Below are positions 18,701-28,018 of a stretch of 64,000 nucleotides of DNA, in pieces. Origin of the DNA: Halobacteriales archaeon QH_7_65_31 (GTDB lineage Archaea > Halobacteriota > Halobacteria > Halobacteriales > Haloarculaceae); assembly GCA_003021785.1 (NCBI GenBank), contig PXQU01000004.1, positions 143,363 through 207,362 of the forward strand, given 5' to 3'. Under the pieces are notes generated by a model. It was given only the letters and a program-made list of their open reading frames with translations. It did no database searches and was not told where the DNA came from. The translations under genes were made by a program, and so were the position numbers. Every line of letters starts with the position of its first letter. Positions within the stretch are counted from its first letter, which is position 1.

Positions 18701-18949
18701 GTGTCACGAAAAATCGAAGATGAAACGACGGTGAACGAGAGCTATTCTGTCACCGTTCCTGCCGCGATACGGCAAGCGGTGGGCGTCGAAGCGGGAGACA
18801 AGCTACGGTGGCGGCTCGATGGGGAGGGTACTCTGTCGGTCGAATTCGTTGAACAACGGCACGGCGCATTCACACAGCTCGATCCGGTCGATATCGGAGA
18901 CGTGACGGATGCTACCGAGGATCACGATCTCGTTGTTGGAGGTAACTGA
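18701..18949 (+). CDS. AbrB/SpoVT-type antitoxin
   Basis: KIEDETTVNESYSVTVPAAIRQAVGVEAGDKLRWRLDGEGTLSVEFV; GTG start. Confidence 0.85.
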   Translation: MSRKIEDETTVNESYSVTVPAAIRQAVGVEAGDKLRWRLDGEGTLSVEFVEQRHGAFTQLDPVDIGDVTDATEDHDLVVGGN

Positions 18950-19380
18950 TGGCCGGTGTCGTCGTGGATGCGAATGTCCTCATTGCGGCCCGCCTCACTC
19001 GTGACCAGAATCACGAGCGTGCAAGCGCAGTTGCGGACGCTATCGACGGTGGAACGCTCCCGACGGCATACGTCCTGAGTGATGTTCTCACGGAGGTAAT
19101 CAACTATCTCCAAGCGCGAGCCGGACACGATGTTGCGATAGAGACTCTCGATGCGCTTATCGAGAGTAGCGGGTTCACACTCACCCGCACGACGAAACCC
19201 GACCTCACCGCCGGTCGGTCGCTGTTTCGTCAACACGAGCCACTCTCGCTGACGGATGCGATTATCGCTGCAGCGATGCACCGTGAGAACATCGAGTATC
19301 TCTACAGCTTCGACGACGGATTCGACGGTGTCCCCGAACTGACTCGCCTCACGACGCCGGAGAATCCATTCGACGCGTGA
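18949..19380 (+). CDS. PIN-domain toxin (VapC)
   Basis: VVVDANVLIAARLTRDQNHERA...LSLTDAIIAAAMHRENIEYLYSFDDGFDGVPELTRL; overlaps the antitoxin stop codon. Confidence 0.9.
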   Translation: MAGVVVDANVLIAARLTRDQNHERASAVADAIDGGTLPTAYVLSDVLTEVINYLQARAGHDVAIETLDALIESSGFTLTRTTKPDLTAGRSLFRQHEPLSLTDAIIAAAMHRENIEYLYSFDDGFDGVPELTRLTTPENPFDA

Positions 19381-19436
19381 CCGACGACTCCCTTTTCAGC
19401 GATTCCCGGCAACGTTCGTCACTACTCGACGGTTCT

Positions 19437-19444
19437 TTTATATA
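19437..19444 (+). promoter_or_regulatory. Candidate TATA box of the tbp gene
   Basis: tttatata about 24-31 bp upstream of the GTG start at 19468, consistent with a leaderless haloarchaeal promoter. Confidence 0.6.
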
Positions 19445-19467
19445 CCCGGGCGATCCTTCTACTTATA

Positions 19468-20028
19468 GTGACTAACCCAGCCGACACCATCGAGATACAG
19501 AACGTGGTCGCCTCGACAGGCATCGGACAGGAGCTCGATCTGGACACGCTCGCCGCCGATCTGACGGGATCGAGCTACGATCCGGAGAACTTCCCGGGCG
19601 TCGTCTACCGGCTGCAGGAGCCGAAAGCCGCGATGCTCATCTTCCGCTCGGGAAAGATGGTCTGTACCGGCGCGAACAGCATCGACGCCGTCCACGAGGC
19701 GCTGTCGATCGCCTTCGACCGCCTGCGCGAGCTGAACATTCCCGTAGACGACGATCCCGAGATCACCGTCCAGAACATCGTCTCGACGGCGGATCTGGGC
19801 GCGACGCTGAATCTGAACGCCATCGCCATCGGCTTCGGGCTCGAAAACATCGAGTACGAGCCGGAGCAGTTCCCCGGGCTGGTGTATCGGATGGACGATC
19901 CGGACGTGGTCGTGCTGCTGTTCGGCTCCGGCAAGCTCGTCATCACCGGCGGGAAGACGACCGACGACGCCTCCGAGGCCGCCGCCGCCGTCACCGACGA
20001 GCTGGAATCGCTCGGCCTGCTCGGTTAA
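19468..20028 (+). CDS. tbp: TATA-box-binding protein
   Basis: Two direct TBP repeats: IEIQNVVASTGIGQELDLDTLA...FPGVVYRLQEPKAAMLIFRSGKMVCTGA / ITVQNIVSTADLGATLNLNAIA...FPGLVYRMDDPDVVVLLFGSGKLVITGGK. Confidence 0.97.
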   Translation: MTNPADTIEIQNVVASTGIGQELDLDTLAADLTGSSYDPENFPGVVYRLQEPKAAMLIFRSGKMVCTGANSIDAVHEALSIAFDRLRELNIPVDDDPEITVQNIVSTADLGATLNLNAIAIGFGLENIEYEPEQFPGLVYRMDDPDVVVLLFGSGKLVITGGKTTDDASEAAAAVTDELESLGLLG

Positions 20029-20414
20029 ACGGCGACGTACCGGACGTTTCGCTCCACGAGCAGCCACGCCAGCGACAGCGTCGCCCCGAGGAGATTCGCG
20101 AGCATATCGCCCGCGCCGTAGTGGCGAGCCGGCAACGCTCCCTGTATCAGCTCGATCGAGACGCCGTACAGCCCTGCACAGAGGAGCACGAACAGGACAC
20201 GCTCGCCGAGCGACCGATCGATCGTCGCGTACACCACCGACAGGCCGAACATCGCGTACCCGAGGAAGTGGAGCTGTTTATCCCACAGCGGGCCGGTCGT
20301 GGGCGCTTGTGGCGGTGTGCTGATAAGCGAGTAGTAGCCGATGAGCGCGGCGACGACGGCGACGCCGACGTATCGGAGACGCGGTGACACCGCTGGCAGC
20401 GGAAGCCGACGCAT
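20025..20414 (-). CDS. VanZ-like membrane protein
   Basis: WDKQLHFLGYAMFGLSVVYATI...GVSIELIQGALPARHYGAGDMLANLLGATL. Confidence 0.8.
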   Translation of the reverse strand: MRRLPLPAVSPRLRYVGVAVVAALIGYYSLISTPPQAPTTGPLWDKQLHFLGYAMFGLSVVYATIDRSLGERVLFVLLCAGLYGVSIELIQGALPARHYGAGDMLANLLGATLSLAWLLVERNVRYVAV

Positions 20415-20546
20415 GTCCGCCCCTCACACCGGGTCGTGGTAGATGTTCGGTTCCGCGACCGTCTCGAACTGTCCCTCACGTCGGTTTCCCGGAAATTCGC
20501 CAACTTCTTGTCACGACCAGTGCTCCGTTCTGACATCGACCTGAAC

Positions 20547-21293
20547 ATGGATTCAATCACCACACAGCAGCTCACGAAACGCTACGACGCGACGCTCGCG
20601 CTCGACTCGCTGGATCTCTCGATTCCCGAGGGAAGCGTCTACGGCTTCCTCGGCCCGAACGGCGCGGGCAAGTCCACGACGATGCGGCTGTTGACCGGGC
20701 TCGCGACGCCGACCTCGGGTGAGGCGACCGTCGCCGGTGTTCCGACGACCGATCGGGCGTCGCTCATCGACCATATCGGGCTCCTCCCCGAGGAGCCGCC
20801 GATCCACGACGAGCTCACCGCCCGCGAACAGCTCACCTACGCCGCCGGGCTGCGCGAGCTGTCGGAGCCGCAGTCGCGCATCCAGTCGCTGCTCGAACGG
20901 GTGTCGCTCGCCGCGGACGCCGACACCCGTATCGACACCTACTCGACGGGGATGCGCCAGAAGACCGCCTTCCTTCAGGCGGTCCTCCACGAGCCGGACG
21001 TGTTGTTTCTTGACGAGCCGACCGCCGGTCTCGATCCGCGAGCGGCCCGCACCATCCGGGCGTTCATCGACGAGCTCTCCGACGGGGGAACGACAATCTT
21101 CCTCTCGACGCATATCCTCCCCGTCGTGGACGAGCACGCCGACACGGTGGGGGTGCTCTCCGACGGGAAGCTGGTCGCCGAGGGGGCCCCGTCGACGCTG
21201 AAACGCCGCGTCGACGCCGACACCGGCGATCAGAGCCTCGAAGACGTGTTCCTCGACGTGACCGAGACCGCCCCCGACGAGGAGCTTCGATGA
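20547..21293 (+). CDS. ABC transporter ATP-binding protein
   Basis: YGFLGPNGAGKSTTMRLLTGLATPTSGEATVAG...YSTGMRQKTAFLQAVLHEPDVLFLDEPTAGLDP. Confidence 0.95.
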   Translation: MDSITTQQLTKRYDATLALDSLDLSIPEGSVYGFLGPNGAGKSTTMRLLTGLATPTSGEATVAGVPTTDRASLIDHIGLLPEEPPIHDELTAREQLTYAAGLRELSEPQSRIQSLLERVSLAADADTRIDTYSTGMRQKTAFLQAVLHEPDVLFLDEPTAGLDPRAARTIRAFIDELSDGGTTIFLSTHILPVVDEHADTVGVLSDGKLVAEGAPSTLKRRVDADTGDQSLEDVFLDVTETAPDEELR

Positions 21294-23014
21294 GTATCGG
21301 TCACCTCGCCGGTGCGCTCACCGTCGCCCGAACGGAGCTGCGGCGCAGCTGGCGGAAGGTGACGGACAGACTCTCACAGCTCCTCGGGCTCGGCTTCGGG
21401 CTGTTCGTGTTCGCTGCCGGTGCAGCCGTCGTCTCGTATCTGCTCGTCACCACATCGCCCGATCTCTCCGACTTCGCAGTCTCCAGCGGCGTCCGGAGCG
21501 CCATCGTCTTCCAGTGGTTCTTCGTCGTCGCCATCATCACCCAGCGGGTCGTGACGGTGAACCCGCGTCCGGACGCGCCCGACCATCTCCTCACGACCGT
21601 CCGACCAGCGACGGCGGTGACCGGGCTCGTTCTCGCCGAGACGGGGCGCATCCTCGCGTACGCCGGCCTGCCGCTCCTCGTCGTGACGAGTGCCCTCGTG
21701 TACACGACCGGGTCGGTCGCCACGCTCCCGCTCGTCGCGCTCGCACTCGCGCTCCTCTTCGTGAGCGGCGTCACCGTCGCCCACGTCCTCGGACTCACAG
21801 TCAAGCTCGCCGTCGCCCGGATTCCCGTACTCGCGCGCAATCGAACCGTACTCGGTACGCTCGCCGTCGTCGTCCTCTTCGGCGGCTACACCGTCGTTCA
21901 GGCCTCCGGCGGCGGCGTGAGCGGTCTCGGGCTCGTTCCCGTCGGCTGGGTGGCCGATCTCGCGGCACTCGCACTCCCCGTCACGGTCTCGCCGGGCCAC
22001 GCCGCCGGTGGGCTGGCCACGACCGGACTCCTCATCGCCGGCGGGCTCCCGCTCGCAACGCGGATCGCTACGGCGTTCTGGTTCGGCGACTCCGTCACGC
22101 CGGAGATCGAGACGCAGGAAGCGACTGTCGAGCGGGTCGGCACAGACCCGCTCGCGAGCGGGCTGGGCCTCCTCGGACGGCTCCCGCTCGGCTCCGGCCA
22201 GTCGGGGCGGATCGCCCGGCGAACGGTCCTGCTCGCACGCCGCGCGCCGGCGAAGCTCTCGTATCTCCTCCTCCCGTTCATCATCGCCGGCTCCGTCGTG
22301 CTTCAGGCGGTCGTCGGTGAACTCACGGTCCCGACCGCCGTGTTCGCCCCCGGACTCGCGCTTGCGCTCCCGTGGATCGCCGGGGCCGCGTTCACCCTCA
22401 ACCCGCTCGGTGACGAAGGTAGCGTCCTTCCGCTGACCCTCACCTCACCGGTCGCCGGCCAGACCTATATCCGCGGGCTGGTCCGACCCGGTATCACCAT
22501 CGGCGGTCTCTGTCTCCCCGTCGTGCCGGCGCTGGCACTCGCGACCGGCTTCCGGCCGTCCGACGCGGTACTCGTGACCGCTGTCACGGCGGTCGGTATC
22601 CCCGCCGCCGCCATGCTCGCCACCGGTATCGGAATGGTGTTCCCGCGGACCGACACGGTTCAGGTCTCCCGCGGCCGGGAGGCGATCCCTCCGACGGCGA
22701 GTGCGATGGGACTCTACTCGGTCGCTGTCGGCGTCGTCGTCGGGCTTCCCATCGCGGCCGGCCTTGAACCGACGCTCGTGCGAACGGTCGCGAGCGGCCT
22801 CGTCGGCGTGCTGCTCGCGTTCCCCTTCGCGTACGTCGGTGGCCCGCTCGCCGGCGTGGCAGACGCGCTCGGCTCGCTCGGCGGGTCGATCGCCGGTTTC
22901 GACCCCGCCGTCGTCCAGTGGGGTGGACTCGTCGTCCCGATCGCGGTCGGCGTCCTCGCCGGGCTCCTCTCGGCCCGATTCGCGGCCCGGTACGTCGAAC
23001 GCTACACGCTCTGA
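21290..23014 (+). CDS. ABC-type transporter permease (multi-TM)
   Basis: 4-bp overlap with the ATPase gene; about 12 hydrophobic segments. Confidence 0.8.
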   Translation: MSIGHLAGALTVARTELRRSWRKVTDRLSQLLGLGFGLFVFAAGAAVVSYLLVTTSPDLSDFAVSSGVRSAIVFQWFFVVAIITQRVVTVNPRPDAPDHLLTTVRPATAVTGLVLAETGRILAYAGLPLLVVTSALVYTTGSVATLPLVALALALLFVSGVTVAHVLGLTVKLAVARIPVLARNRTVLGTLAVVVLFGGYTVVQASGGGVSGLGLVPVGWVADLAALALPVTVSPGHAAGGLATTGLLIAGGLPLATRIATAFWFGDSVTPEIETQEATVERVGTDPLASGLGLLGRLPLGSGQSGRIARRTVLLARRAPAKLSYLLLPFIIAGSVVLQAVVGELTVPTAVFAPGLALALPWIAGAAFTLNPLGDEGSVLPLTLTSPVAGQTYIRGLVRPGITIGGLCLPVVPALALATGFRPSDAVLVTAVTAVGIPAAAMLATGIGMVFPRTDTVQVSRGREAIPPTASAMGLYSVAVGVVVGLPIAAGLEPTLVRTVASGLVGVLLAFPFAYVGGPLAGVADALGSLGGSIAGFDPAVVQWGGLVVPIAVGVLAGLLSARFAARYVERYTL

Positions 23015-23063
23015 GTACACCGAGTCGCAACGGTTAATGCCGACTGTCCGAATCGTGGAACGA

Positions 23064-23136
23064 GGGCCGGTGGGGTAGCTTGGTATCCTTCGAGGATCGG
23101 GTCCTCGGTACCTCGGTTCAAATCCGGGCCGGCCCA
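23064..23136 (+). tRNA. tRNA-Pro (anticodon CGG)
   Basis: gggccggtggggtagcttggtatccttcgaggatcgggtcctcggtacctcggttcaaatccgggccggccca; acceptor GGGCCGG/CCGGCCC, anticodon arm CGAGG-ATCGGGT-CCTCG, T-arm CTCGG-TTCAAAT-CCGGG. Confidence 0.93.
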
Positions 23137-23419
23137 CTTCACTCTTCTCCGCGCCGCTGCACGCGATAGGCGTGCGCGTGTCCACTGAACAGGGGGTTTC
23201 ATACCGGACGCCCGTCAACGAGATAAACAAGCGCGGCGTCGAGCGCGGCATCGCGACCGAGTGCGTCGGCTTCGGGCAGGGCGCGGCGACCGAGCTCTCG
23301 CCGCCGAGCTGAGCCGCGTCGCCGACACTGCTTCATCGAGTGCACTCCGTCGCCGAAAGGCGTCGTACTGACTGCTTGCTCCCGAAGCGTTTAGCAGTAT
23401 GAATACGATATGAGTACGT

Positions 23420-23686
23420 ATGAGCGAGAACGAACGGCGGACGGTCGGGGAGCGAGGTCAAGTGACGATTCCCAAAGCGCTCCGAGAGCGGTTCGGAATC
23501 ACAGGCGGCGATACTGTCGTGATCCACGAGGAGACGGGAAAGCTCGTCATCGAGCGACCGGTCACCCGTGAGGAGCTGGCCGAAGGATACCGTCAGCGTG
23601 CCCAGCAGCATCGTGAACTCGCCGGCGAACTGGCGGGCGTCTCGACGGAGGCCGACGAACAGTTAGGCGATTCTCCGGAGTGGTGA
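23420..23686 (+). CDS. AbrB-family antitoxin
   Basis: RRTVGERGQVTIPKALRERFGITGGDTVVIHEETGKLVIERP. Confidence 0.9.
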   Translation: MSENERRTVGERGQVTIPKALRERFGITGGDTVVIHEETGKLVIERPVTREELAEGYRQRAQQHRELAGELAGVSTEADEQLGDSPEW

Positions 23687-24045
23687 CGGTGGTGTCTGTC
23701 CGCCGAGGGGACATCTGTATCGTCGAGCTCGATCCGACGCAGGGCTCCGAACAGCGAGGAACGCGTCCGTGTCTCGTCGTTCAAAACGACATCGGGAACG
23801 CGAACGCGCCGACGACGGTCGTCGTTCCGTTCACCACCTCGTTTGGCGAACAGCGCTACCCGTTCGAGGTGCTCGTCCCGGCCGACGAGTGTGCGCTTCG
23901 AGACGATTCCGTCGCACTCTGTAGCCAGATTCGAACGGTCTCCATCGAACACCGCATCACCGAGACCCTCGGCTCAGTCCCGCAAGAACGGATGGACGAA
24001 GTCGATACCGCACTCGAGTACAGTCTTGGTCTCACTGCACTCTGA
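23680..24045 (+). CDS. MazF/PemK-type toxin
   Basis: VRRGDICIVELDPTQGSEQRGTRPCLVVQNDIGNANAPTTVVVPFTTSF...LCSQIRTVSIEHRITETLGSVPQERM. Confidence 0.92.
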   Translation: MVTVVSVRRGDICIVELDPTQGSEQRGTRPCLVVQNDIGNANAPTTVVVPFTTSFGEQRYPFEVLVPADECALRDDSVALCSQIRTVSIEHRITETLGSVPQERMDEVDTALEYSLGLTAL

Positions 24046-24057
24046 ACCGGGTGAAGC

Positions 24058-24582
24058 TCAGACCCGCCAGCCGACGAACTCCTCCTCGGGCTCGATACCC
24101 ATCGCGTCCAGCACGCGCGCCGTCGCGACGTAGTGAGCGGCGAGCATCGCCACGCCGACGACCGTCTCGTCGTCGAACCGCTCGCGCAGGCGGTCGTGGT
24201 CGTCGTCGCGCACGTCACCGAGCGCGGCCGCCCGCGCGTACGCGAGCAGCGCGGCCTCCGACGCGTCGAACGGCTCCCCGCGTCCCTCACTGATCGCCGT
24301 TATCTCCGCGTCCGACAGCCCGGCCTCCTGACCGAGGCGGACGTGCTGTTGCCACTCGTACGGGTGTTCGAGGGCACGCGCCGCCGCGAGAATCACGAGC
24401 TCGCGCTCGCGAGCGGGAAGCACCTCCCACAGCCGGCTGGCGTAGCGCATATACCACTGGAACTGGGTCGGCGCGTTCGCCATCCCGCGGAAGATGTCTG
24501 CCGTCCCGACGTCGTTCTGGTCGAACAGATAGCGGTACTCCTCGGGAAGATCCTCGGCATTCAACAGCGGAACGCGGGCCAT
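24058..24582 (-). CDS. Carboxymuconolactone decarboxylase family protein
   Basis: LPARERELVILAAARALEHPYEWQQHVRLGQEAGLSDAEITAI. Confidence 0.88.
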   Translation of the reverse strand: MARVPLLNAEDLPEEYRYLFDQNDVGTADIFRGMANAPTQFQWYMRYASRLWEVLPARERELVILAAARALEHPYEWQQHVRLGQEAGLSDAEITAISEGRGEPFDASEAALLAYARAAALGDVRDDDHDRLRERFDDETVVGVAMLAAHYVATARVLDAMGIEPEEEFVGWRV

Positions 24583-24616
24583 GGGTTCCCCTCGACCCGT
24601 GTCGGTATAGTCCTCC

Positions 24617-25969
24617 CTACGACGTGAGCCACGCCGGCGCGAGCACCCGCGCCAGTACGCCCGGCGCGAGCAGCTTCGTCGGGTCCTGTTGGAGCCGGAT
24701 GACGCGTTTCAGCTCCTCGGCGACGTAGTCGTTATCGTGTGCGGTCGGGATGAGTCGGTCCATATACCGGTTGAAGATATCCGTCCCCGGCGGCTTCGGG
24801 CCGGTGGTCGCGTCGTGGGCGAAGTCCGAGCCGACGGTCAGCTGCCACACCGGATCGATCATCTCGGCCGCCTGATCGAAGAAGCGCGTCTGTAGCCCGT
24901 CGGTCCCCTCCGCGAGCGCGGCGTGGAGCTGGAGCGCGTCCAGCGCCGAGACGGACATCCCCTGTCCGTACACCGGATTGAAGCTCGCGAGCGCGTCCCC
25001 AGTCACGAGCAGGCCATCGGGGAACGCGTCCAGCTGCTCGTAGCGGCGGCGCGTACTCGACGGGAACCGGTAGGGTCGAATCTCCGCGACCCGCTCGTGA
25101 GCGGTGAGCAGCTCGGCGACGTGTGGAACCGGTAGCGCCTCGGCGCACTCGATGAACCCTTCGGCGTCGGTCGGCGGGTGGTCGCCGTGAATCCCGGACA
25201 GCGTGATCATCCACTCGTCGTTCTCGATCGGGATGACGGCTCCGCCCTGCGTGACCGGCGGGGCGGTCGCGACGAGCATCGTCGTCGTCTCTTCGGGCGG
25301 TCGCTCGATGCGCGTCGTCGCGTAGCCGACGTCGACCGAGACGGTGTCCGTCGCCGGCTCCTCGTAGCCGTGTCGCTCCAGCCACGACGGCACGGGCGAG
25401 GTGCGCCCCCGCGCATCGACGACGAGATCGGCCGACAGCGTCGTCTCGGAGCCGTTCTCGCGGTAGTTCACTCCGGTCACGCGCTCACCAGTCGCGTCGC
25501 TCGCCAGCCCCGTCACGTACGTCTCGGCCCGGAGTGTTACGTTCTCGGTCGCCGCGGCGCGGCTGCGCGTCAGCTGCTCGAACAGCGGTCGGCTCGCACA
25601 GTACATCGGCACGGACGCCAGCCCGTCGGCGACGAAGCCGCCGTCGTGGTGGTACGAGAGCTCCCGTGCGGTGTCGATAGTGACGCCACCGGCGTCGGTT
25701 AGCTCGTCGAGATAGCCCGGGAACAGGGTCGCCAGCATCGACCGCGCCGGCTCCAACATCACGTGTGCGTGGACCGCCTGCGGAACGCCCCGACGAGCGA
25801 TCGACTCGTCCGGCAACGGATCGCGGTCGAGCACCGTCACGCGCTCGTACCCGTCCGCGAGTACGCGCCCCGCGAGCAGTCCGGCCATGCTCCCGCCGAT
25901 CACGATCGCGTGCTCGCCGACGGTGTCGACGGCCGTCTCGTCGTACGACGGCAACGCCCCGAGTGTCAT
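24617..25969 (-). CDS. FAD-dependent oxidoreductase/monooxygenase
   Basis: HAIVIGGSMAGLLAGRVLADGYERVTVLDRD; LLVTGDALASFNPVYGQGMSVSALDALQL. Confidence 0.9.
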   Translation of the reverse strand: MTLGALPSYDETAVDTVGEHAIVIGGSMAGLLAGRVLADGYERVTVLDRDPLPDESIARRGVPQAVHAHVMLEPARSMLATLFPGYLDELTDAGGVTIDTARELSYHHDGGFVADGLASVPMYCASRPLFEQLTRSRAAATENVTLRAETYVTGLASDATGERVTGVNYRENGSETTLSADLVVDARGRTSPVPSWLERHGYEEPATDTVSVDVGYATTRIERPPEETTTMLVATAPPVTQGGAVIPIENDEWMITLSGIHGDHPPTDAEGFIECAEALPVPHVAELLTAHERVAEIRPYRFPSSTRRRYEQLDAFPDGLLVTGDALASFNPVYGQGMSVSALDALQLHAALAEGTDGLQTRFFDQAAEMIDPVWQLTVGSDFAHDATTGPKPPGTDIFNRYMDRLIPTAHDNDYVAEELKRVIRLQQDPTKLLAPGVLARVLAPAWLTS

Positions 25970-26104
25970 ACGCTCACACTCGTGTCCGATGAATTTAGAT
26001 CCCTCGGCGCGCCGATTATCGTCGTACGCCGCGCTCGCTCGCGACGACCGATCGCTCCCCCGCTAACCGGTATGCGGATATACGATACCGCTCCAACGAC
26101 CAGT

Positions 26105-26824
26105 ATGTCAGACCGACTCGATATCGCCGCCGACCCCGCTGCCGTCGCTGCCGAGCGCGACGCCGTCGTCGCCCGCGTTCGCGATCACGCCGGCGAGATC
26201 GCCTACGCTCTCGCCCGTATCGAGGGCGGTGAGTACGGTCGCCGGACCTTCGAGACGGACGACGGCGAGTGGACCGTCAAACACGAGCAGGGCGACATCG
26301 AGTTCCTGAAGTTCGAACCCCGGAGCGGGCAGGAGACGTACGTCGTCTCCACCAAGCAGCCGCCCGAACCGGCTGCGCTCGCGACGGCGCTGGCCGACTA
26401 CGACGCCTTCGTCGATCGGTTCGACGGCTACGTCGCCTCGCTCGACGGGCTGCTGGACGACGTGCCGACCGAGTTCCCCGATCCCGCTTCTGCCGCCGAT
26501 ATCACCGCCGAGCGCGACCGCATCGTCACCCGGCTTCGCGAGGTGTGCGACCGGATGGCCGGTGAGCTCTACCGCTACGAGATGGACGACTACGGCACGT
26601 TCACGGCCCGTGTCGACGGGACCCGGTGGGAGCTGAAACGCGAGGAGTCCCGGACCTCCTACCTCCGCGTCGGTGGCTCCGGCGGCACGTATCTCCTCTC
26701 GCAGTACGGACAGCCGTCGGCAGAGAGCGTTCGCGAGTTCGCGCCTGATGCGCCGGATTTCGTCGCCGCGTACAACGACCACGTCGCCGAGCTGGAGCTT
26801 GACCTTGCGCAGATCGATCTCTAA
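26105..26824 (+). CDS. Uncharacterised protein with two tandem about 110-aa repeats
   Basis: ERDAVVARVRDHAGEIAYALARIEGGEYGRRTFETDDGEWTVKHEQG... / ERDRIVTRLREVCDRMAGELYRYEMDDYGTFTARVDGTRWELKREES... Confidence 0.75.
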   Translation: MSDRLDIAADPAAVAAERDAVVARVRDHAGEIAYALARIEGGEYGRRTFETDDGEWTVKHEQGDIEFLKFEPRSGQETYVVSTKQPPEPAALATALADYDAFVDRFDGYVASLDGLLDDVPTEFPDPASAADITAERDRIVTRLREVCDRMAGELYRYEMDDYGTFTARVDGTRWELKREESRTSYLRVGGSGGTYLLSQYGQPSAESVREFAPDAPDFVAAYNDHVAELELDLAQIDL

Positions 26825-27333
26825 GCGTCGAGTCGCTCGAACGCGGTCGTGAGCTTCGCGTACAGGTCGGGCGCGCAGTACCAGCCGACATCGAGCAGGT
26901 CGTCCAGCAGCTCCGTCGCCGCCGCTGCGGTGAGGGTATCGTCTTCGACACAGGAGAGGAGCAGATACGCCGTCCCGTGGACCTTGATACCCTCCACGTC
27001 CGCGACAGATCGACCGGCACTCTCGTCCATTACCGCGACGCCGTCGGTCTCGGCCGCACGGACCAGCACTGACACGTCGGTTTCACTCAACGCCGATATC
27101 GCTTCGAGCCGCTCAAACAACGGCCCTTCGGCAGCCGCTGTCACTCGGAGGTGTTCGTCGGCGAACCGTTCGAGCCGTCTCGCATCGACGTATCCGGCCG
27201 CCAGTCCGTCTGTCACGACCTCTTCGTAGACCCGCTCAGTCGTCACCGGCTCGGGGACCGACGTGAGGATTCCGAGACGGTCGGCTCTCGCCAGATGGAT
27301 GAGCGGCGTCGCGTCGAACACCCACTCACGCAT
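26821..27333 (-). CDS. PIN-like toxin (DUF3368 type)
   Basis: REWVFDATPLIHLARADRLGILTSVPEPVTTERVYEEVV...AVMDESAGRSVADVEGIKVHGTAYLLL. Confidence 0.82.
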   Translation of the reverse strand: MREWVFDATPLIHLARADRLGILTSVPEPVTTERVYEEVVTDGLAAGYVDARRLERFADEHLRVTAAAEGPLFERLEAISALSETDVSVLVRAAETDGVAVMDESAGRSVADVEGIKVHGTAYLLLSCVEDDTLTAAAATELLDDLLDVGWYCAPDLYAKLTTAFERLDA

Positions 27334-27622
27334 CGAACGACTCGATATCCTCCTCGATACCGTCGCTGTCGATCCACGACTGCTCGCGCTCTCTCGCGAG
27401 CGCTGCGAGCGTCCAGCTATCGATCTCGGCGATCTCCGCCGCTCTCGAAAGCGTCACCTCCCCGTCTACCAGCTGATCGAGCGCGCGCTCCCGCCGCCAC
27501 GTCGCCAGCTGTTCCGCCAACAGCTGCCGTACGGCGGTGCTTCGATCGACCCGCTCGGCATCGAGATACGACTCCAGCTCCGCCTCGATGTCCTCCGGTA
27601 GCCGTGCAGAGACGGTTCCCAT
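27326..27622 (-). CDS. UPF0175/RHH-type antitoxin
   Basis: MGTVSARLPEDIEAELESYLDAERVDRSTAVRQLLAEQLATWRRERALDQLVDGEVTLSRAAEIAEI; overlaps the PIN-like gene by 8 bp. Confidence 0.85.
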   Translation of the reverse strand: MGTVSARLPEDIEAELESYLDAERVDRSTAVRQLLAEQLATWRRERALDQLVDGEVTLSRAAEIAEIDSWTLAALAREREQSWIDSDGIEEDIESFDA

Positions 27623-27714
27623 GTGTCTACGTTGTCTGCTGTGTATACAAGCGTTGTGGCGACGCGAGCCGGCTGCCCGTCAGACCGGTCGCTTCACCTC
27701 GGACGACTGCTGGC

Positions 27715-27906
27715 TCACGCCTCTGCGCTTTGCTCCTCGGTGGCTTCGTATCCAACCTGCAGCACGGCCGCAACGAGGACGCCGACCGCGATCCGCATGA
27801 CGAACGTTGACTCTGGCATCCCCTGTCCGAGCACCATCGTGACGGCGGCGATACTCAGTACGGCGCTCGCGAGCCGGAACGCAGCTTGGAGGCGACGCAT
27901 TGCCAA
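27715..27906 (-). CDS. Small membrane protein
   Basis: LASAVLSIAAVTMVLGQ... / TFVMRIAVGVLVAAVLQVGYEA, two hydrophobic segments. Confidence 0.5.
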   Translation of the reverse strand: MAMRRLQAAFRLASAVLSIAAVTMVLGQGMPESTFVMRIAVGVLVAAVLQVGYEATEEQSAEA

Positions 27907-28018
27907 TAGCTCCCTCGTCCGAGATACAAACCTTGTGGCCGCCGCCTATCGCGATGCACCCGGAAAAACCGAGCCACGTGCCAGAGAAGTCTTTATGACG
28001 GCTCTCCTCGCTCGATAC

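Noticed and set aside
23137-23340. Integrase fragment next to tRNA-Pro
   Set aside because: No R..HxxR..Y motif could be read; only unassigned coding-like debris.
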